Origin: Litoditis marina
Taxonomy: Eukaryota; Nematoda; Chromadorea; Rhabditida; Rhabditidae
NCBI GenBank assembly: GCA_964036275.1
Contig: OZ038433.1
Span: 21,881,985 to 21,945,984, forward strand
DNA: 64,000 bases
Direction of reading: 5' to 3'
The position numbers and the translations under genes are program-made. Of this stretch, positions 22,801-33,715 are shown piece by piece (the stretch's first letter is position 1; each line of letters starts with the position of its first letter). The notes under the pieces were generated by a model that ran no database searches, had not been told where the DNA came from, and saw only the letters and a list, made by a program, of their open reading frames with translations.

Positions 22801-24724
22801 ACACCAACAAAAACGCTTAGACTATCGAAAGCGACATTATCGACAACTGCAATGCAGAACTATGATAAAAATCAATAAAAAACTGCGTCGCGTCACGTAG
22901 GAATGGTAATAAATTGTTTCCAGGAATATATTACATGACGCTGATCTTCATCATAAGCATCGCCACGTGCACGTCGTCTATTTTCGTACATCTCGAGAAG
23001 TACGCCCTGAGGAATCCAAGTATCCAGGTGGAATTTTCTCTCGAATTTTCGCTTCGTGGCATCATAGCGTAATGTTTTTATGACCTATGCCTAAACAAAT
23101 GTGTTTCCCTCATTGTAATATAATTGATTTATTCATTATTCAGGCGATTCCTTCTTACTTGCGCTGGATGGCCGCCAAAAAACTGTTCTGTTGTTATGTT
23201 CCGAAAGGATTCAACTATCGAAAAGAGGACATTGTCAGAAACAACAACATACAGGTTAGATGAATTCGTGTTACCGCCTCGTTGTGACTATAAACGAAAG
23301 TTCCATTCCAAGTCTTGTTTCTAGTTTTACTCTCAGAGTTTCTAATAATTATAAACTGAGAAAATTATTCTGTCCAGTCCAGCCAAAAATATCAATTGGC
23401 TCACAGATCTCTCGAAGACTTTTGTTTTTAGTAATTAATTTACCCTTAATTTGTTCTCGTACCGAAGCATTTTAATTCAGGTGACATCGGTGCATTCCTC
23501 GCCAGATGTAAATCTAATGAAAAATCTGATCCCAAGAGAGGTTCGTTCAAACTAACAGTTTGGTTGAGATGTTGATTTATGAAATGGTAGAATTTTTGTT
23601 GTAGTCTGATTATGATACACGTCATCTGTCAAAACTCATCGAGCGAACATCTACGAGACAAACTACAAATACAACGGGAAACACAACGCGCAAATATAGG
23701 ATTTGTCAAACCGTTGTGGACACCGTACCATCGGTTTTATACTGGGCGGGGTTCGGCGAGGAGCCACCCAGTCTGCGTTTCATTGATCTACACACTCTCT
23801 CAACCGCTGGCGAATAGTCAACGACCGCTCGCCCCACATCGCTCAATCAATCAGACCCTCTGCTGTCTTTCAGGGAAAAATGGCGACTATACGTCGTATA
23901 GGCTTGCTTAGGAAACAATGAAATCTATATCAACCCAGTCATGTCAACTGTGAATAGTGGTTTCATTTCTATTGTTATTGAAATGTTCCAGGTAAACTTC
24001 ACGGAAGTGAATCGCGATGCGCCATTGCATGGAGAAGTTCTTCTCGAAGGTTCGTGAACTGCACACGAAAACTTTTTGTTTGTGCTGTTCTCTGTTCATT
24101 AGTTATGTGGAGTTTTCGGCATTCACTAACACTTTCATGGCTGATGTTAATATTGGCAAAACAGTAGGCGATAGTTCACTTTCCAGCATGTCGACAAACA
24201 CTATTTTCAGGAAACACGGCTTTCTAGGAATTATCGTTCTCCGAAACTCAATTGGAATGTCACCCCTGTCGTAGTGAGACTTTTTAAGTTGATGAAATGT
24301 TAATTTTCCGAAAAGAAGAAAATACCCATGACTTCCAGGTCACCCGGGTGCCAGTAACAAGGTGGATATAGTGGTCAGCCTTCTTAGAGAAGTCGTCAAA
24401 ATGAAGGAAGAAACTACCAGAATGTACCAGGTTTCTTATTTTTTCACGATTTCGTATTATTTTTCTATTATTCTCTCTTTCACTAAACAATTTGCACTCT
24501 ACAATATACGAGTCCCACTCAAGTCTGTACAAACATCGCTTCGATAGGATAAATTCACTTGTCAGCTATTCGGGGAAATTCAAACTGTTTCAACCGATTT
24601 TTTACAGCTCCGTCCGTACTGGGAGAGAATAATTCGTCGTCTGGAGACTCTCTCACTTTCCTTCTATCTCTCGCTCATTGGCATCAATATCACTCTCTTT
24701 CTCTATCCCGAGCTGTGGTATTGA
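7872..24724 (+). CDS. Cys-loop ligand-gated ion channel subunit (LGC/nAChR-like)
   Basis: Exons: 7872-7923, 10394-10508, 10950-11058, 11665-11819, 12115-12268, 21042-21128, 21702-21874, 22262-22337, 22534-22650, 22924-23027, 23144-23254, 23481-23540, 23992-24049, 24339-24430, 24608-24724 (about 526 aa). Exon 1 is a signal peptide (MLLLPIVLVYLQ). The ligand-binding domain has NNLATVSAYFDVWW and a cys-loop with exactly 13 residues between cysteines (C-PINFKRFPFDSQV-C), then GSWTY. M1 starts at SFYYVFNLVFPTTL, M2 spans GIMTLLSMSVMLLMLV, M3 is YYMTLIFIISIATC and M4 ends the protein (FYLSLIGINITLFLY). There is no PAR motif before M2, so it is probably cation-selective; no vicinal loop-C cysteines, so a non-alpha type subunit. 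All junctions are in phase except 21128/21702, where one base is lacking (see findings). An 8.8-kb intron holds a complete opposite-strand gene. Class certain; ligand unknown. Confidence 0.9.
9880..9990. repeat. Dispersed foldback repeat (family S), diverged copy
   Basis: TTTGCGCACTATTTTT here is the inverse of AAAAATAGTGCGCAAACC at 36240. The same copy also carries GATGAGACGCAGGTTGGGAT in direct orientation, so both halves of the hairpin are present. Related copies are at 32410-32490 and 36160-36300. The long ORFs through this area are probably repeat-derived. Confidence 0.55.
10517..10748 (+). mobile_element. 232-bp TA-flanked MITE (family M), copy 1
   Basis: Inverted ends close to TAGTYCGTTTCACC, with TA on both sides (10515-10516, 10749-10750) as in Tc1/mariner-type insertion. 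It starts 8 bases after the donor of channel exon 2. Copies at 16502, 36974 and 46741 are exactly the same length. Confidence 0.9.
12631..20395 (-). CDS. Secreted, N-glycosylated, probably GPI-anchored protein nested in the channel intron
   Basis: Exons 5' to 3': 20395-20206, 19774-19670, 18648-18570, 18417-18342, about 18110-17949, 17151-16990, 16178-16096, 15749-15620, 14677-14541, 14287-14182, 13690-13580, 13005-12631 (about 570 aa). It opens with a signal peptide (MLQRISLLAIALQLSA) and ends in a hydrophobic tail (LVNFSFLGLSLIYLTL) after SSA, which suits GPI attachment. About ten N-X-S/T sites and more than a dozen Cys are present, six of them in the last exon. The stretch IPFLKPDRWYGLTFRS looks fibronectin-III-like, but no family is recognised with certainty. 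Every junction but one keeps phase; the start of exon 5 is uncertain, as only a weak GAG acceptor fits. The whole gene lies within channel intron 12269-21041. A role as channel partner is speculation. Confidence 0.75.
13078..13399. repeat. Inverted GGGGACGAGGG minisatellite / foldback
   Basis: The left arm (13078-13183) is a run of AAAGGGGACGAGGG-type units. The right arm (about 13312-13399) holds the same units reversed, and the outer ends match (TAGGAAAGGGGACGA against TCGTCCCCTTTCCTA). The middle is unique AT-rich sequence. It lies in the last intron of the nested gene. The G-runs could form quadruplexes. Confidence 0.8.
14800..15445. repeat. Degenerate (AATTC)n pentanucleotide array
   Basis: About 640 bases dominated by CAATTCAATTC and CCAATTCCAATTC variants, with short unique interruptions. 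It occupies most of the nested-gene intron between exons 15620-15749 and 14541-14677. ORFs in it (Asn/Ser/Ile/Gln-rich) are artefacts. Confidence 0.85.
16460..16760 (+). repeat. ATCAAACTACAAACAC-type dispersed repeat (family T) carrying a MITE
   Basis: GGGATCAAACTATACACATG before 16500 and CACCGTATAG after 16735 are two halves of the repeat seen whole elsewhere (ATCAAACTACAAACACC, GGGATAGGGCAACATACACCG, TATAG). The 232-bp element at 16502-16733 sits between them. Other copies: 1385-1425, 27370-27520, 37445-37520, 40218-40242 with 40474-40560, 47884-48000, 55713-55802 and 60890-60985. Confidence 0.65.
16502..16733 (-). mobile_element. 232-bp TA-flanked MITE (family M), copy 2, inverted
   Basis: Same ends and length as copy 1 but in reverse orientation. 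TA flanks at 16500-16501 and 16734-16735. It interrupts a family T repeat and lies in an intron of the nested gene. Confidence 0.9.
18150..18300. repeat. GGTTACC/GGTAAC-rich palindromic patch
   Basis: Repeated GTAACC, GGTTAC and TACCGT words in both directions suggest a decayed foldback element between exons 4 and 5 of the nested gene. It resembles the GGTTAAC element at 52848-53033. It may hide or have disturbed an exon, since the phase does not match across this intron. Confidence 0.45.
19151..19313. mobile_element. CTCATGAG palindromic MITE (family C), copy 1
   Basis: Ends GGCGGCGTACCAATACCTC and, inverted, CGCCGCGTACCAATCTCTC bound a block of repeated CTCATGAG and CTCGTGAG palindromes. 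Copies 2 and 3 follow within 3 kb, all inside the channel gene. Confidence 0.8.
20042..20183. mobile_element. GC-rich foldback MITE in the first nested-gene intron
   Basis: Ends GGTGAAAAGTCGCGGGCCGA and, inverted, GGTGAAAAATCGCGGGCCGA run into GGGCCG/CGGCCC repeats, so most of the 142 bases fold back. It lies 22 bases beyond the donor of nested-gene exon 1. No coding content. Confidence 0.85.
20825..20982. mobile_element. CTCATGAG palindromic MITE (family C), copy 2
   Basis: The right end GGTTCGCTACGCCGCC matches the family terminus and the body carries TCTCATGAGAAACTCATATG. The left terminus is eroded. It ends about 60 bases before channel exon 21042-21128. Confidence 0.75.
21926..22110. 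mobile_element. CTCATGAG palindromic MITE (family C), copy 3
   Basis: Terminal repeats CCGGGCGTTGTAGCAATCCC and, inverted, CCCGGCGGCGTAGCAATCCC with the same CTCATGAG core. It fills the intron between the two exons that encode channel M1. Confidence 0.85.
23750..23905 (+). repeat. Dispersed repeat (family U), copy 1
   Basis: GATCTACACACTCTCTC, then CGCTGGCGAATAGTCAACGAC and CGCTCGCCCC, repeats with small changes at 25795-25960. Inverse-orientation relatives (GAGAGAGTGTGCAGGTCA) are at 44000-44140 and 54843-54935. ORFs here are repeat-derived. Confidence 0.65.
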
Positions 24725-25794
24725 AAGTTGAAAGAGAGACATGTAAAATTGCTCTCTAGATCCGAGGTGTAGTTACCTGTTTCAGATCAAACTACGTTAA
24801 AACATCAGAATACAGCGAGTATTATAGTCAGCTGTGTCGACAGTTGTTGTTGACACAACCTGGAATGCAACTGGTAATTGTGTCTAACATGTCTAACATT
24901 GAACCGCCACAAGGACAAATAGAGTATATACCACAAGAGAGAATACAAACCCGTTCACAATTAAGTTAGATTCACGTCTCACGTGATATTATCGATTGAT
25001 AAGTTGAACAAACAGTAGTATGACTGTATAATCTGTTCTCGCTGCCCCCTTGTAGGTATCCCTCGCTGAATCCCCATTATTTACGATGTATAGATATTCT
25101 CAGCCCGTAACTATGTCAGCAATACATTGTCGTTTCTCACTATAACACAATGAGCTTTATATTTCTCTACCCTGCAATCTAAACTGTGATACATATACAT
25201 CATCAATATAGTTTTATGTTTGTCCTGTTAATCTGTATAAGAATGAAGCTTGAATTGTTTCTGTTTCTTCAACATAATTAGCTATACGAAGTTTGAAGTG
25301 CTGGAAGGGGGGGGGGGGGGTATTATAATAAAACGTTTGGAAACAGCTAAGGCGGAATGAAGATCTAATGAGATCTTCTCATAGACAGTAAACCTTCTCA
25401 TAACAATTTTCAATGGGTTAGTTCATGTTCCCACTAGAAAGAAATTCTGAACAGGGGAGGTGTGAAAGCTTCTCTCAAAAGTCAGAACGACACTTTTGAC
25501 TTCGGACAAATTTTCACTACGTCGTGGAGAAGTTTTTGAAGAAGACTTCTATAAGCATTAATTTATGCGTTTTGCTTATTCCAAAAAAAGCTAATACGGT
25601 GTACCTAGTGGTGAAAATAATGAAAATGCTCGTGTTCAACCCACATCCTAGCTATGGTGATTACGCATTTTTTTCAGTTCTCGGTCAACGTTTCGCGAAT
25701 GATACGACACCTTGCAACATAATGAATGTGGCTCACATGATGATGGGTATAGGTTTTTTTTCAAACAGTTGTGGAGAACGTACGGTCAATTCGG

Positions 25795-25960
25795 TAGGGG
25801 GCGGGGTTTGGCGAGCGGTCAGCTCATCTGTGTGTCTCTGATCTACACACTCTCTCGTCTGCTGGCGAGTAATCAACCACCGCTCACCCCGCATCTCTCA
25901 ACCAATTGGGCCTATTGCTTTCTTTTTCGAAAAAGTGGGGACTATACCGTAGAATACATA
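25795..25960 (+). repeat. Dispersed repeat (family U), copy 2
   Basis: Same layout as 23750-23905, including GATCTACACACTCTCTCGTC, CTGGCGAGTAATCAAC and the trailing GTGGGGACTATACCGTA. It lies about 1 kb past the channel stop codon. Confidence 0.65.
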
Positions 25961-27865
25961 CTGTTCTTAAGCGTTGACTAAGTATAGATCTGCTACCGGG
26001 AGCGTTCATTTCGTGGCTGTTCTCACATTCAAGATGCGACGAAAGATCACGATCATAGACGCCATGCTTCACTTCCTCCTACTCAATTGGGTATTCTTTT
26101 CACTCGGTCCGGTCAGAGGTTCTAAGGGCAACTTCTACTTCTGGCAGCAACTTAAGATCTCCATCAAATTGGAGTCCGTCAAATGTATATCTACTGAGTA
26201 ATCCATTGAGAGAATTTGGGAGGGATAATACTATTGAGAGTGTTATGAAATCAGCCCCCTCTCATTTTTCGACAATATTGCTCTGTAATTCAACCGTTTT
26301 TGTTCTGTTTTCAGAGTTTCTCAGAATAATATTTTTAATTATTAGAATAATTTAATTAATAGAATTAGAAGAATAAGATTAATTAGAACGCGTGTTTTCA
26401 ATCAGGAGCGTCTCTCGTTAATTCTGATTGGGCAGATGAAAATTTGTTTTCACGGAGGAAAATATTTATTGTTTCGAGCCTATTAGTCGTAGTTGTAGCA
26501 CAAAAAAGTTATAAATACACAAAAAAGTGTGACAAACTATGTGTATGTGAACTGAAAATCATTCGTTTCAGAAAACAACTACTAAGTCCCATTAAGTATT
26601 GTTGTATGCGTGTAGCATGTATATATAGTTAAGAAAACACACTTGTTGATGCATGCTCAAGTTCTACGCGCACATCTCGTTTCTTTATAGCAAACTTCAA
26701 AGTTTCTCTGATAAAAAGGTGTTCGCCGGCAGCAGATGTGGACATATTTGTTTATCGCAACTTCAGGCGGGGAGAGACATTGAGAAGTTTGTATGTAGAC
26801 CGAATACCAAACGTTCCTCCCCTCCTCTTTATTTACTCAAACACACACCTTTTACTTCTATTCACAGGTCATATGACAACTCGCCCCGCACATTTCAATT
26901 GCCAGAATCAGCCGTTTCAATTACTCATCTTTAATACGTTATCGATTTTGCTTCTAGTTCCCAATTTTTTTCGTAATCTCGGTACATTTTAGGGAGAAGT
27001 ATCTAACCGTTAAACTTGGTATACTAAAAACTCTGAGAAAATTTTGCATACGCTGCTGTCGGTAACGAAAGAATGAAAACAGTATATTCACAAGTGGAAA
27101 TAACGGCTTCAACACTCTTCAGCGCGTTTACGAGTGAACCTAGCATTTGAATTACTCGTTTAAAAAAACTCATTCTTTTTATTCTGCTGTGTTTCTAAAA
27201 AACATTCTAAAAAAGGAAGATGAACTATGTTTGAAAGTGGATTTCGCAAAGCTCAGCTGCGTCCGATAGCAACCTAATAAGGACACGTACACTCGTCGCT
27301 AAACAACTCGTAAACGAAACTGGTTGCAAAACTAGTTTTGCTGAGGTTTGTTGATAGTTTTCTCCGAAGCAGACTTATACGGTGTCCCTTTATTCCGCTG
27401 TGTTTGTAGTTTCACTCCGTTGCTTTACGGTCAAACGGAAGTTATGGCGTGTATCGAGATCAAACTACAGTACATTATCGATGTAGTTCAGAAGTACACA
27501 GTTTCAGAGCGAAATAATAGAACATGCGGTACTCCTTAACATTAGTTCTATGCTGTGGTAGATTTAATCTGAAGCACGAAGGTTGTAATGTTTGTTTGTG
27601 TCCTATTCATAGTTTTCGAACGGCTGTTCCAGTCAAATTTACCTTTAATTCACATATTGATTTTGAGAGTGACATTCCGGTTATTGACTAACCGGAATCG
27701 CACTTTAACCGGTTAGTTCTGAAAACGTGCCTGGTTTTCCTGAGGAACAACTGGTATGGCCGGCCCATTTGTCTAATTTATTACCTTTTGCCCCGAGATT
27801 ACAGCCTTCAGTCACCCGAGTGGAGCTCACATAACGTTCCCACACTCACATTCGATGATTTTGAA

Positions 27866-28003
27866 GTTTTATACTGTTAGTCAATTGCACAGTCACGTGA
27901 ACCCCGTTAGACACAGCAGAACTCAGAAACATGCAATGACAAAGTGCACGATTCCTCATTAAAATGCTATATTACCGTGACCATTCAATTTACTTCTAGT
28001 GTA
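27866..28003 (+). repeat. Family Q dispersed repeat, intact copy
   Basis: ATACTGTTAGTCAATTGCAC, then AACTCAGAAACATGCAATGAC and AATTTACTTCTAGTGTA. This copy shows the uninterrupted order that reveals the insertion at 6537. Confidence 0.75.
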
Positions 28004-28256
28004 ATGATTATTTTTTCAGAACAGTTTCGAAACATGTCAGATCACTACCATGTTATAATATAACGGACTTATAACTAGTTTTTCACTGGTGTCTCTTTGT
28101 TATTTTCGATAATAGTAAGCTCTCACATCAATACGGAACAGTTGAAAGACTGCCGTTCGTATTAATATGTAAAGTTCGAAAATAGCTCAAACACATACTA
28201 TAAATATACATGAAAAGCATGTGAATTTCGCAATATTGAAGCTGGGTATAATAGCG

Positions 28257-28395
28257 ACTGCTCTTCATCTCTCACCCACCTTCTCTATCTCTTTTCTCAT
28301 CCCCCTCTCTCTATTTCTCCTCCTCACTTTTCATCTTTCTCTTTCTCTCTTCATCACTAGCTACTTCGTCATCTCCTTCTCCCCTGCTATCTCTT
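28257..28395. repeat. CT-rich low-complexity tract
   Basis: Interspersed CTCTCT and CTTCTC words over about 140 bases. No other feature seen. Confidence 0.7.
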
Positions 28396-28984
28396 AATCC
28401 TAATGATATTTCTCACTTTTTGTTGTTTCCAAACATTTTCGCACCGGATTTGGGACACAATATTTTCAGTGGAGAAATAGGTTTTTGAAACCGATAAGAT
28501 GGCCAACTAATAATAAATGTTGACAAGTTTTTTGTATAAAAAATGAAAATAAACAAACAAGAACTTTGGTAAACATCGGTTCATGATCCTTGGTGATTTT
28601 GTGGTAATTTGCGATTTGCAACTCTGACGAAACTGTAATTCGCGTCTTTCAATACATATTTGCATACTACACTGCATCTGTGGTGCGTTTCAGTTACGTT
28701 GTTTATTCAATATGTTCATTATATGTTCGTTATTGGGATAGATGGGCATGAAAAACATATATTATTATCGTCTAGTATCTGTCTGTTGATACAACTATGA
28801 ATCTCGATTATGAACATACTATATTACTTTTTCATTAGTCTTGCTTTCGTCATCAGTTAAACGGAAGTATTGTTTTGTGATAACACTTTTGTTTTATGAT
28901 CTATTTGCTCCTTACGGCAGTAGACAGAGAGTTTCACAAAAGTTGTACGCAACAACAGAAAAGTGTTCATTTACATCGTAATAT

Positions 28985-29150
28985 ATGGAGTCTGAAACTC
29001 CACCGATCCCAGAAAACATTTTCTTGCAGCATGTTTATCCGTTGTTCAGTACTCCACATCCGACCGGAAACTTCGTTTCTGGTGGTGTGCTTGAGAAATG
29101 CAGATTATTTCACGATCTACTATCTCATTCCGTGTATTACTCGCCTAATA
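28985..29150 (+). other. Possible coding exon (low support)
   Basis: An ATG-started frame reads MESETPPIPENIFLQHVY, then NFVSGGVLEKC and LLSHSVYYSPNM, with a GTTTGT donor-like site after it. The composition is protein-like rather than low-complexity. No acceptor-linked neighbour was found and no family is recognised, so it may be chance. Confidence 0.2.
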
Positions 29151-29371
29151 TGGTTTGTATGATACTATAGCAACCTGGATTGGTTAGAGAAGCGTTTTTC
29201 CATGCATTAATGAAATGACTAGACGTGTGAAACTCAATTTCTAAAAACACAGTCCGTAGCCAAATGAAGTCAGAGCGCTGGTTGCAATAAAGATAATGGA
29301 ATCACATTTGCTCGCAGAAATGCCGAGTTTTTGTACCGAAATAAGAATAAGTCATTCACGCTCGATTATCG

Positions 29372-29500
29372 CTTTATACAGTTAGTCAATTGTACAGACA
29401 CGTGCAACATATTAAACGCATCAGAACTCGGAAACGTGCAATGACAAAGTGCACGATGAATCATTGGAACGCTGGCCTGACCATTCAATTTACTTCTAGT
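29372..29500 (+). repeat. Family Q dispersed repeat, copy 3
   Basis: TACAGTTAGTCAATTGTACAG through AATTTACTTCTAGTAT, clearly related to 27866-28003 over its whole length. An inverted partial copy follows at 29627-29700. Confidence 0.7.
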
Positions 29501-29726
29501 ATCGCTAATAACGAGGCCGCGTCTTCGCTTCCGAACGCTTCACGGATGATTCGCGTGAAATGACGTGCGATTTGTTATCTAAATTAAATAGTCACGTAAA
29601 GTTAGCATTATGATGCGGAAATCATGCACGGGTGTAGATGCACGTTTCTGAGTTATGCTGTGTTTAACATGTTTCACGTGACAACATAATTGATTAACAT
29701 ACGTGTGGATTAAAACGAACACAAGG

Positions 29727-29783
29727 CACTTTTGTTTCTTGTAGCCAACCACGTGAACACTTTTGTTTCTTGTAGCCAACCAC
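29727..29783 (+). repeat. Two-copy tandem of a 26-base unit
   Basis: CACTTTTGTTTCTTGTAGCC plus AACCAC occurs twice, 31 bases apart with a GTGAA spacer. An exact short duplication, so probably recent slippage. Confidence 0.85.
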
Positions 29784-30215
29784 TATAAACTCATTTTGCT
29801 CTCTTATTGAACGGAGGCTAATTGCATGATTTCTCTTGTGTAGATTGCAGCTAATCTCATTCTGAACCCACACAACCTTAACTGCAACGTGCCGAGGGCG
29901 GAGGCTGGCTATATACTACTTTTCACTTATTGAGAGTCAGTTGCAGTGTTCAGTCATATTTAAGAATGAACGCTACCTGCTGTCAAATATTGACTTTGTC
30001 CAAAGCTGGAATATATGCTTGCATAACTGACTTATATTTAATATTTACAATAAAACTGCACCTCTCAAGTAGTAGTTTGTAGCTGACTGAGATCATACCA
30101 GATGATCAAACCATTTCTGCTCAATTTGTTGCTAAATTCAAATTTGAATCACTATCCAGGTCCTAATTTAAATAAGCGATAATCACCTGCTCTCGAGCGA
30201 ATGAGGTTCAATTTT

Positions 30216-31667
30216 CTATTTACTTTTCTGCCTTGACATCGTCTGACCGCAAACTACACGCACCCCGTAACATTTCTCTCCTCCAAACGTTGAAATGATT
30301 CTGACGGCAAAAAATTCACTTCTTTTTGTTTGCTTCTTACAATTTGGACGTGTTTCTGTATAATTTTCTGTGAAACAACCCATAGTTGCTGTGATCATGT
30401 TTGTAAGTAATAATACTCCCTTTGTGTAATATCAATTATATTAACTGAATAGTCGTATTTTTTCCATCGACACGTAAAAAAACGGGTTCAGGGTTCAAAA
30501 CGGGTATATGCAAAAGCAACACAACTCCGCAAAATACATATTTCATAATCTTTCTCTCGTCTGTTTTGAGTAAACGACTGGGTACTTTTACCTCCAGAGA
30601 CTCGCGACCATAATAATAATGATGTACTCTGAAGTGGGAGTTGCGCGTGATTAACCAACGTTCCCCTTCAAAATGTTCATTGGGGGAAAATTTCGTATAA
30701 ACAGGACGAGGGCACCTGGTCAAACACCACTTTTTCCTCTTCTTTCATTCACTCTCTCGTTTCAAAAACGGCCTAATCGCAGCTTTATATGGCAGCAGTT
30801 CACCATCTAAGATCCGTTTGCGTTTACATAAATTTACGTTAATAAATGCAATATCAGGTGAGCAGTATTCTCGATTTATGTCGATAGAGCAGTTTTCTCA
30901 TTGTTTACTATTGTCATTGTGTGAATAGCTCAAATTGGAAAAGAAAACATTAGATAATCATTCAATTCAAAGTTTGCCGATAAAACTTTATCGATTTCAC
31001 GCTGTTTTTAGAATGGCGAGCGCAGTGGTATCTCAGGGTTTTGGTGGGGGTTCGACGTTGCTTTTTTGAGAACGAATATTCAACCAAAATTTTGTTTTAA
31101 AACCATGAAAGCACATTTTCAACGGCAGCGGTTCAAGATTTAGTTAACCTGATCACTATCATTAACTAATTTCGAAATGAAATTGAAGCAATTCTGCGAG
31201 AATGTAAAAAGTTGATCTATATGATTTTGAAGAGTTTTTGCAAGTGTTTGCAAGAGGTAGTTCCTCCGCATATCTCTCTTCTCGTAGCTCAACTGCAACC
31301 TTTGATCTTTCAAATTGCCGCGCTGCATAAATTCCGTGCTCTTCCGTTGCCCATGCAGTTTCCTAGTTTCACGCCTCCTCTTTGGGAAAACGTGAACGTA
31401 ATCAATAATTAACTTTTAACATAGAATTTATCACTCTTAGCTCATTTAATCATTTATGCAATAAATTTATTGTAGTTAACTTTTATTGTAGTCAACTTCT
31501 GTTTGTTCCATTTCCAGCCTATTTTTCGAATCCATGATGAGTTTTCTGCACACGAACAATTGAATTATACCTGGTTTTCTGCGTTCTCGTGGAATTCTAA
31601 AACTTGTTTTTGAGTTTCTCTTTTTATTAAATTTTATCACATGGCGCATATTTTGTTTACCCCACAC
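30216..31667 (-). other. Cluster of minus-strand ORFs; possible unassembled gene
   Basis: Four minus-strand open frames lie in order: 31667-31476 (basic, KFNKKRNSKTSFRI and RERRKPGIIQLF), about 31418-31140 (VFPKRRRETRKLHGQRK, then KRDMRRNYLLQTLAKTL), 30723-30436 (ERWLITRNSHFRVHHYYYG and a hydrophobic MKYVFCGVVLLLH) and 30398-30216. Charged, non-repetitive composition suggests real protein. I could not join them in a phase-consistent chain, and no domain is recognised. Confidence 0.2.
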
Positions 31668-31734
31668 TGCGATTCAAAACAAGTTGAAGATATCTAAGAC
31701 ACGACAAAGAGAAAAATTGAGGTAGTTTATCTAT

Positions 31735-31901
31735 CTCTATAAATCTCCTCCTCCCTCTCTTTCTCTCTCTTGCTTTGTGCATATCTCTTCTTTCCCACGC
31801 CCTTTATTCCCTTCTCTCTTCCACTCTGTTTTATCTCACCCTCCATCTCCATCTCTCTCTTTCTATTTTTCTCTCTCTCTCCCGTGCATGTCTCATTCCC
31901 C

Positions 31902-31954
<53 letters not shown>

Positions 31955-31994
31955 GTGCATGTCTCATTCCCCCTCTCTCGTTCTCCCTCCCTCT

Positions 31995-32061
<67 letters not shown>

Positions 32062-32085
32062 TCTCTCTCTCTCTCCCTCTCTCTC

Positions 32086-32116
<31 letters not shown>

Positions 32117-32127
32117 CCCCCCTCCCT
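31735..32127. repeat. Large (CT)n microsatellite with a short tandem inside
   Basis: Nearly 400 bases of CT repeat. A segment containing TCCGTGCATGTCTCATTCCC (about 31880 and 31950) is duplicated within it. Long ORFs on both strands (Ser/Leu or Arg/Glu) are artefacts. Confidence 0.95.
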
Positions 32128-32409
32128 TCCTCTCACCTCTCCCCACCTGACCGCCGTCACCCTAAAAACTGTTACAAGCCCTTGAAATCCGCCCTCCTCC
32201 TACGCCGAACAATTTGTTTGTTTTCTGTACACCAAAACGTGTGCGACACCAGCTTCTCCTTTATTCATCCCCGCTTCATCTTTTTAATATTCTGTGTAAA
32301 TACAACCGAGAAGTGGTTTTCTGACGTGTTGACACCTGAGGCCGTTTTCGCGAACATCCCGGCCCATTCTTCCCAATCTGCGTTTCCTCAAAAACTCACA
32401 ATTTCTCTG

Positions 32410-32500
32410 CTTATCCCCGTCGGGTCGTGAAATAGTGCGCAAAACGAAGAGACGCAGGAGGGGATGAAAGCGCCAGGATGTTCTAGCATATGTACTCTAG
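32410..32500 (+). repeat. Family S repeat, partial copy
   Basis: GAAATAGTGCGCAAAACGAA, GAGACGCAGG, GGGATGAAAGCGCC and GATGTTCTAGCATA match the right half of the 36160-36300 copy in order. Confidence 0.65.
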
Positions 32501-33633
32501 TTGGAAGACCATTTCAAACAGTTAAAGTTCAGAAAGGCAGTAGGATGAACGTAGGTTTAGGAATTGTGGACAAAATAGCCGGTTTTCCCTTTCCGGTCAT
32601 AAGATGATTTCGAAGTTGTAGGTTTTCAATTGAATCGTACTGCAAACATATCGAAATCACCATCATCTGCGAGATATTCGAATGAAACGCAGAAGATTAT
32701 TTCAGCGAATTGCGTTAAGTTATCCTAAAATCTACTCGCATCACTCTTCGAGAAGTGCAAGTAGAATTACTGAGATAGTCAGTGATCCAACCAAGAAGAA
32801 ATTCAGCCACCAACACGAATTCAATCACCAAATAGAACAATAAAAAACTTCCTGCCTTGTGGTTTTGTTGATTCAGCTTCGTCACTCTTTCTGATCCCTA
32901 CTTCCGTTCCCTAACATCACAATCATACAGTACTCTTCTTCAGTGCGGACTAAAACACAGGTATTTCTGCTTGACCAGTTGTTGTAAATTGAAGTTTTGA
33001 TGGTATCATCGAATCTTAGGATACATGTCAAAACGAGAACCCGAATTCAACAAAAAGGTTTTTACAATAAAGATGTGATTCATCGAGATTCTTTGTATCC
33101 TGGCTGTTGTTGCCTCCGTGAAATTCATACGCATGGGGTTTTCTCTAAGAATCCCAGGCGAAAAATCGCCCATTGAACATTGTTCGCTCTTCTGTATGCA
33201 CATAGTCGACATTCAGTAGGTACCACTTTCTATACTCTTTCTCTTTCCGTTTTTTCTAGTTTATATTACTTCTCTGAGCTTTACCTTCATTCGCATTTTC
33301 ACGCGAGTTTGAATAGATCAGGATCATCGGATGAGTTATGCGTCACTGAAAAGAGCATAGAGTTGCATGGAGATAAGGTCGGGTGTCAAGTAGCCTCGAG
33401 CGCGCATCGAATTTCAAGTTTTGGGCCCACATTCCCCGTCCTTTGCCAACTTATTGCTCTCGATTTTGATTCAAAACTAGTATAACACGTGTAACGTCCT
33501 ACATTAGAAATAAACTGTACACTCTCGTATCACGTGCCTGAACATCAGCGAACGTGTTTTGTTACTCTGATCAGGGTATTTTTAGTATTAGAAAAGTCGA
33601 TGTCCGCCAAATGTCCGTGGCGAAGATATATTG

Positions 33634-33715
33634 AGAATGTGCAGAGACAGAAATACCTGGATGGCCATGAAGGAACACCATATTGCAACAATATGAAGTG
33701 AATGAATAAATCTTG
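33634..33715 (+). repeat. Dispersed repeat, copy 2 (partner at 2594)
   Basis: ATGTGCAGAGACAG, TACCTGGATGGCC, TTGCAACAATATGAAGTG and AATGAATAAATC match 2594-2680 in order and orientation. Confidence 0.6.

Noticed and set aside
23612..23911. 99-codon ORF between channel exons
   Set aside because: Lies in a family U repeat and is echoed at 25712-25981.
31770..32430. Up to 217-codon ORF and the Arg/Glu ORFs on the other strand
   Set aside because: Pure translation of a CT microsatellite; both strands and all frames are open.
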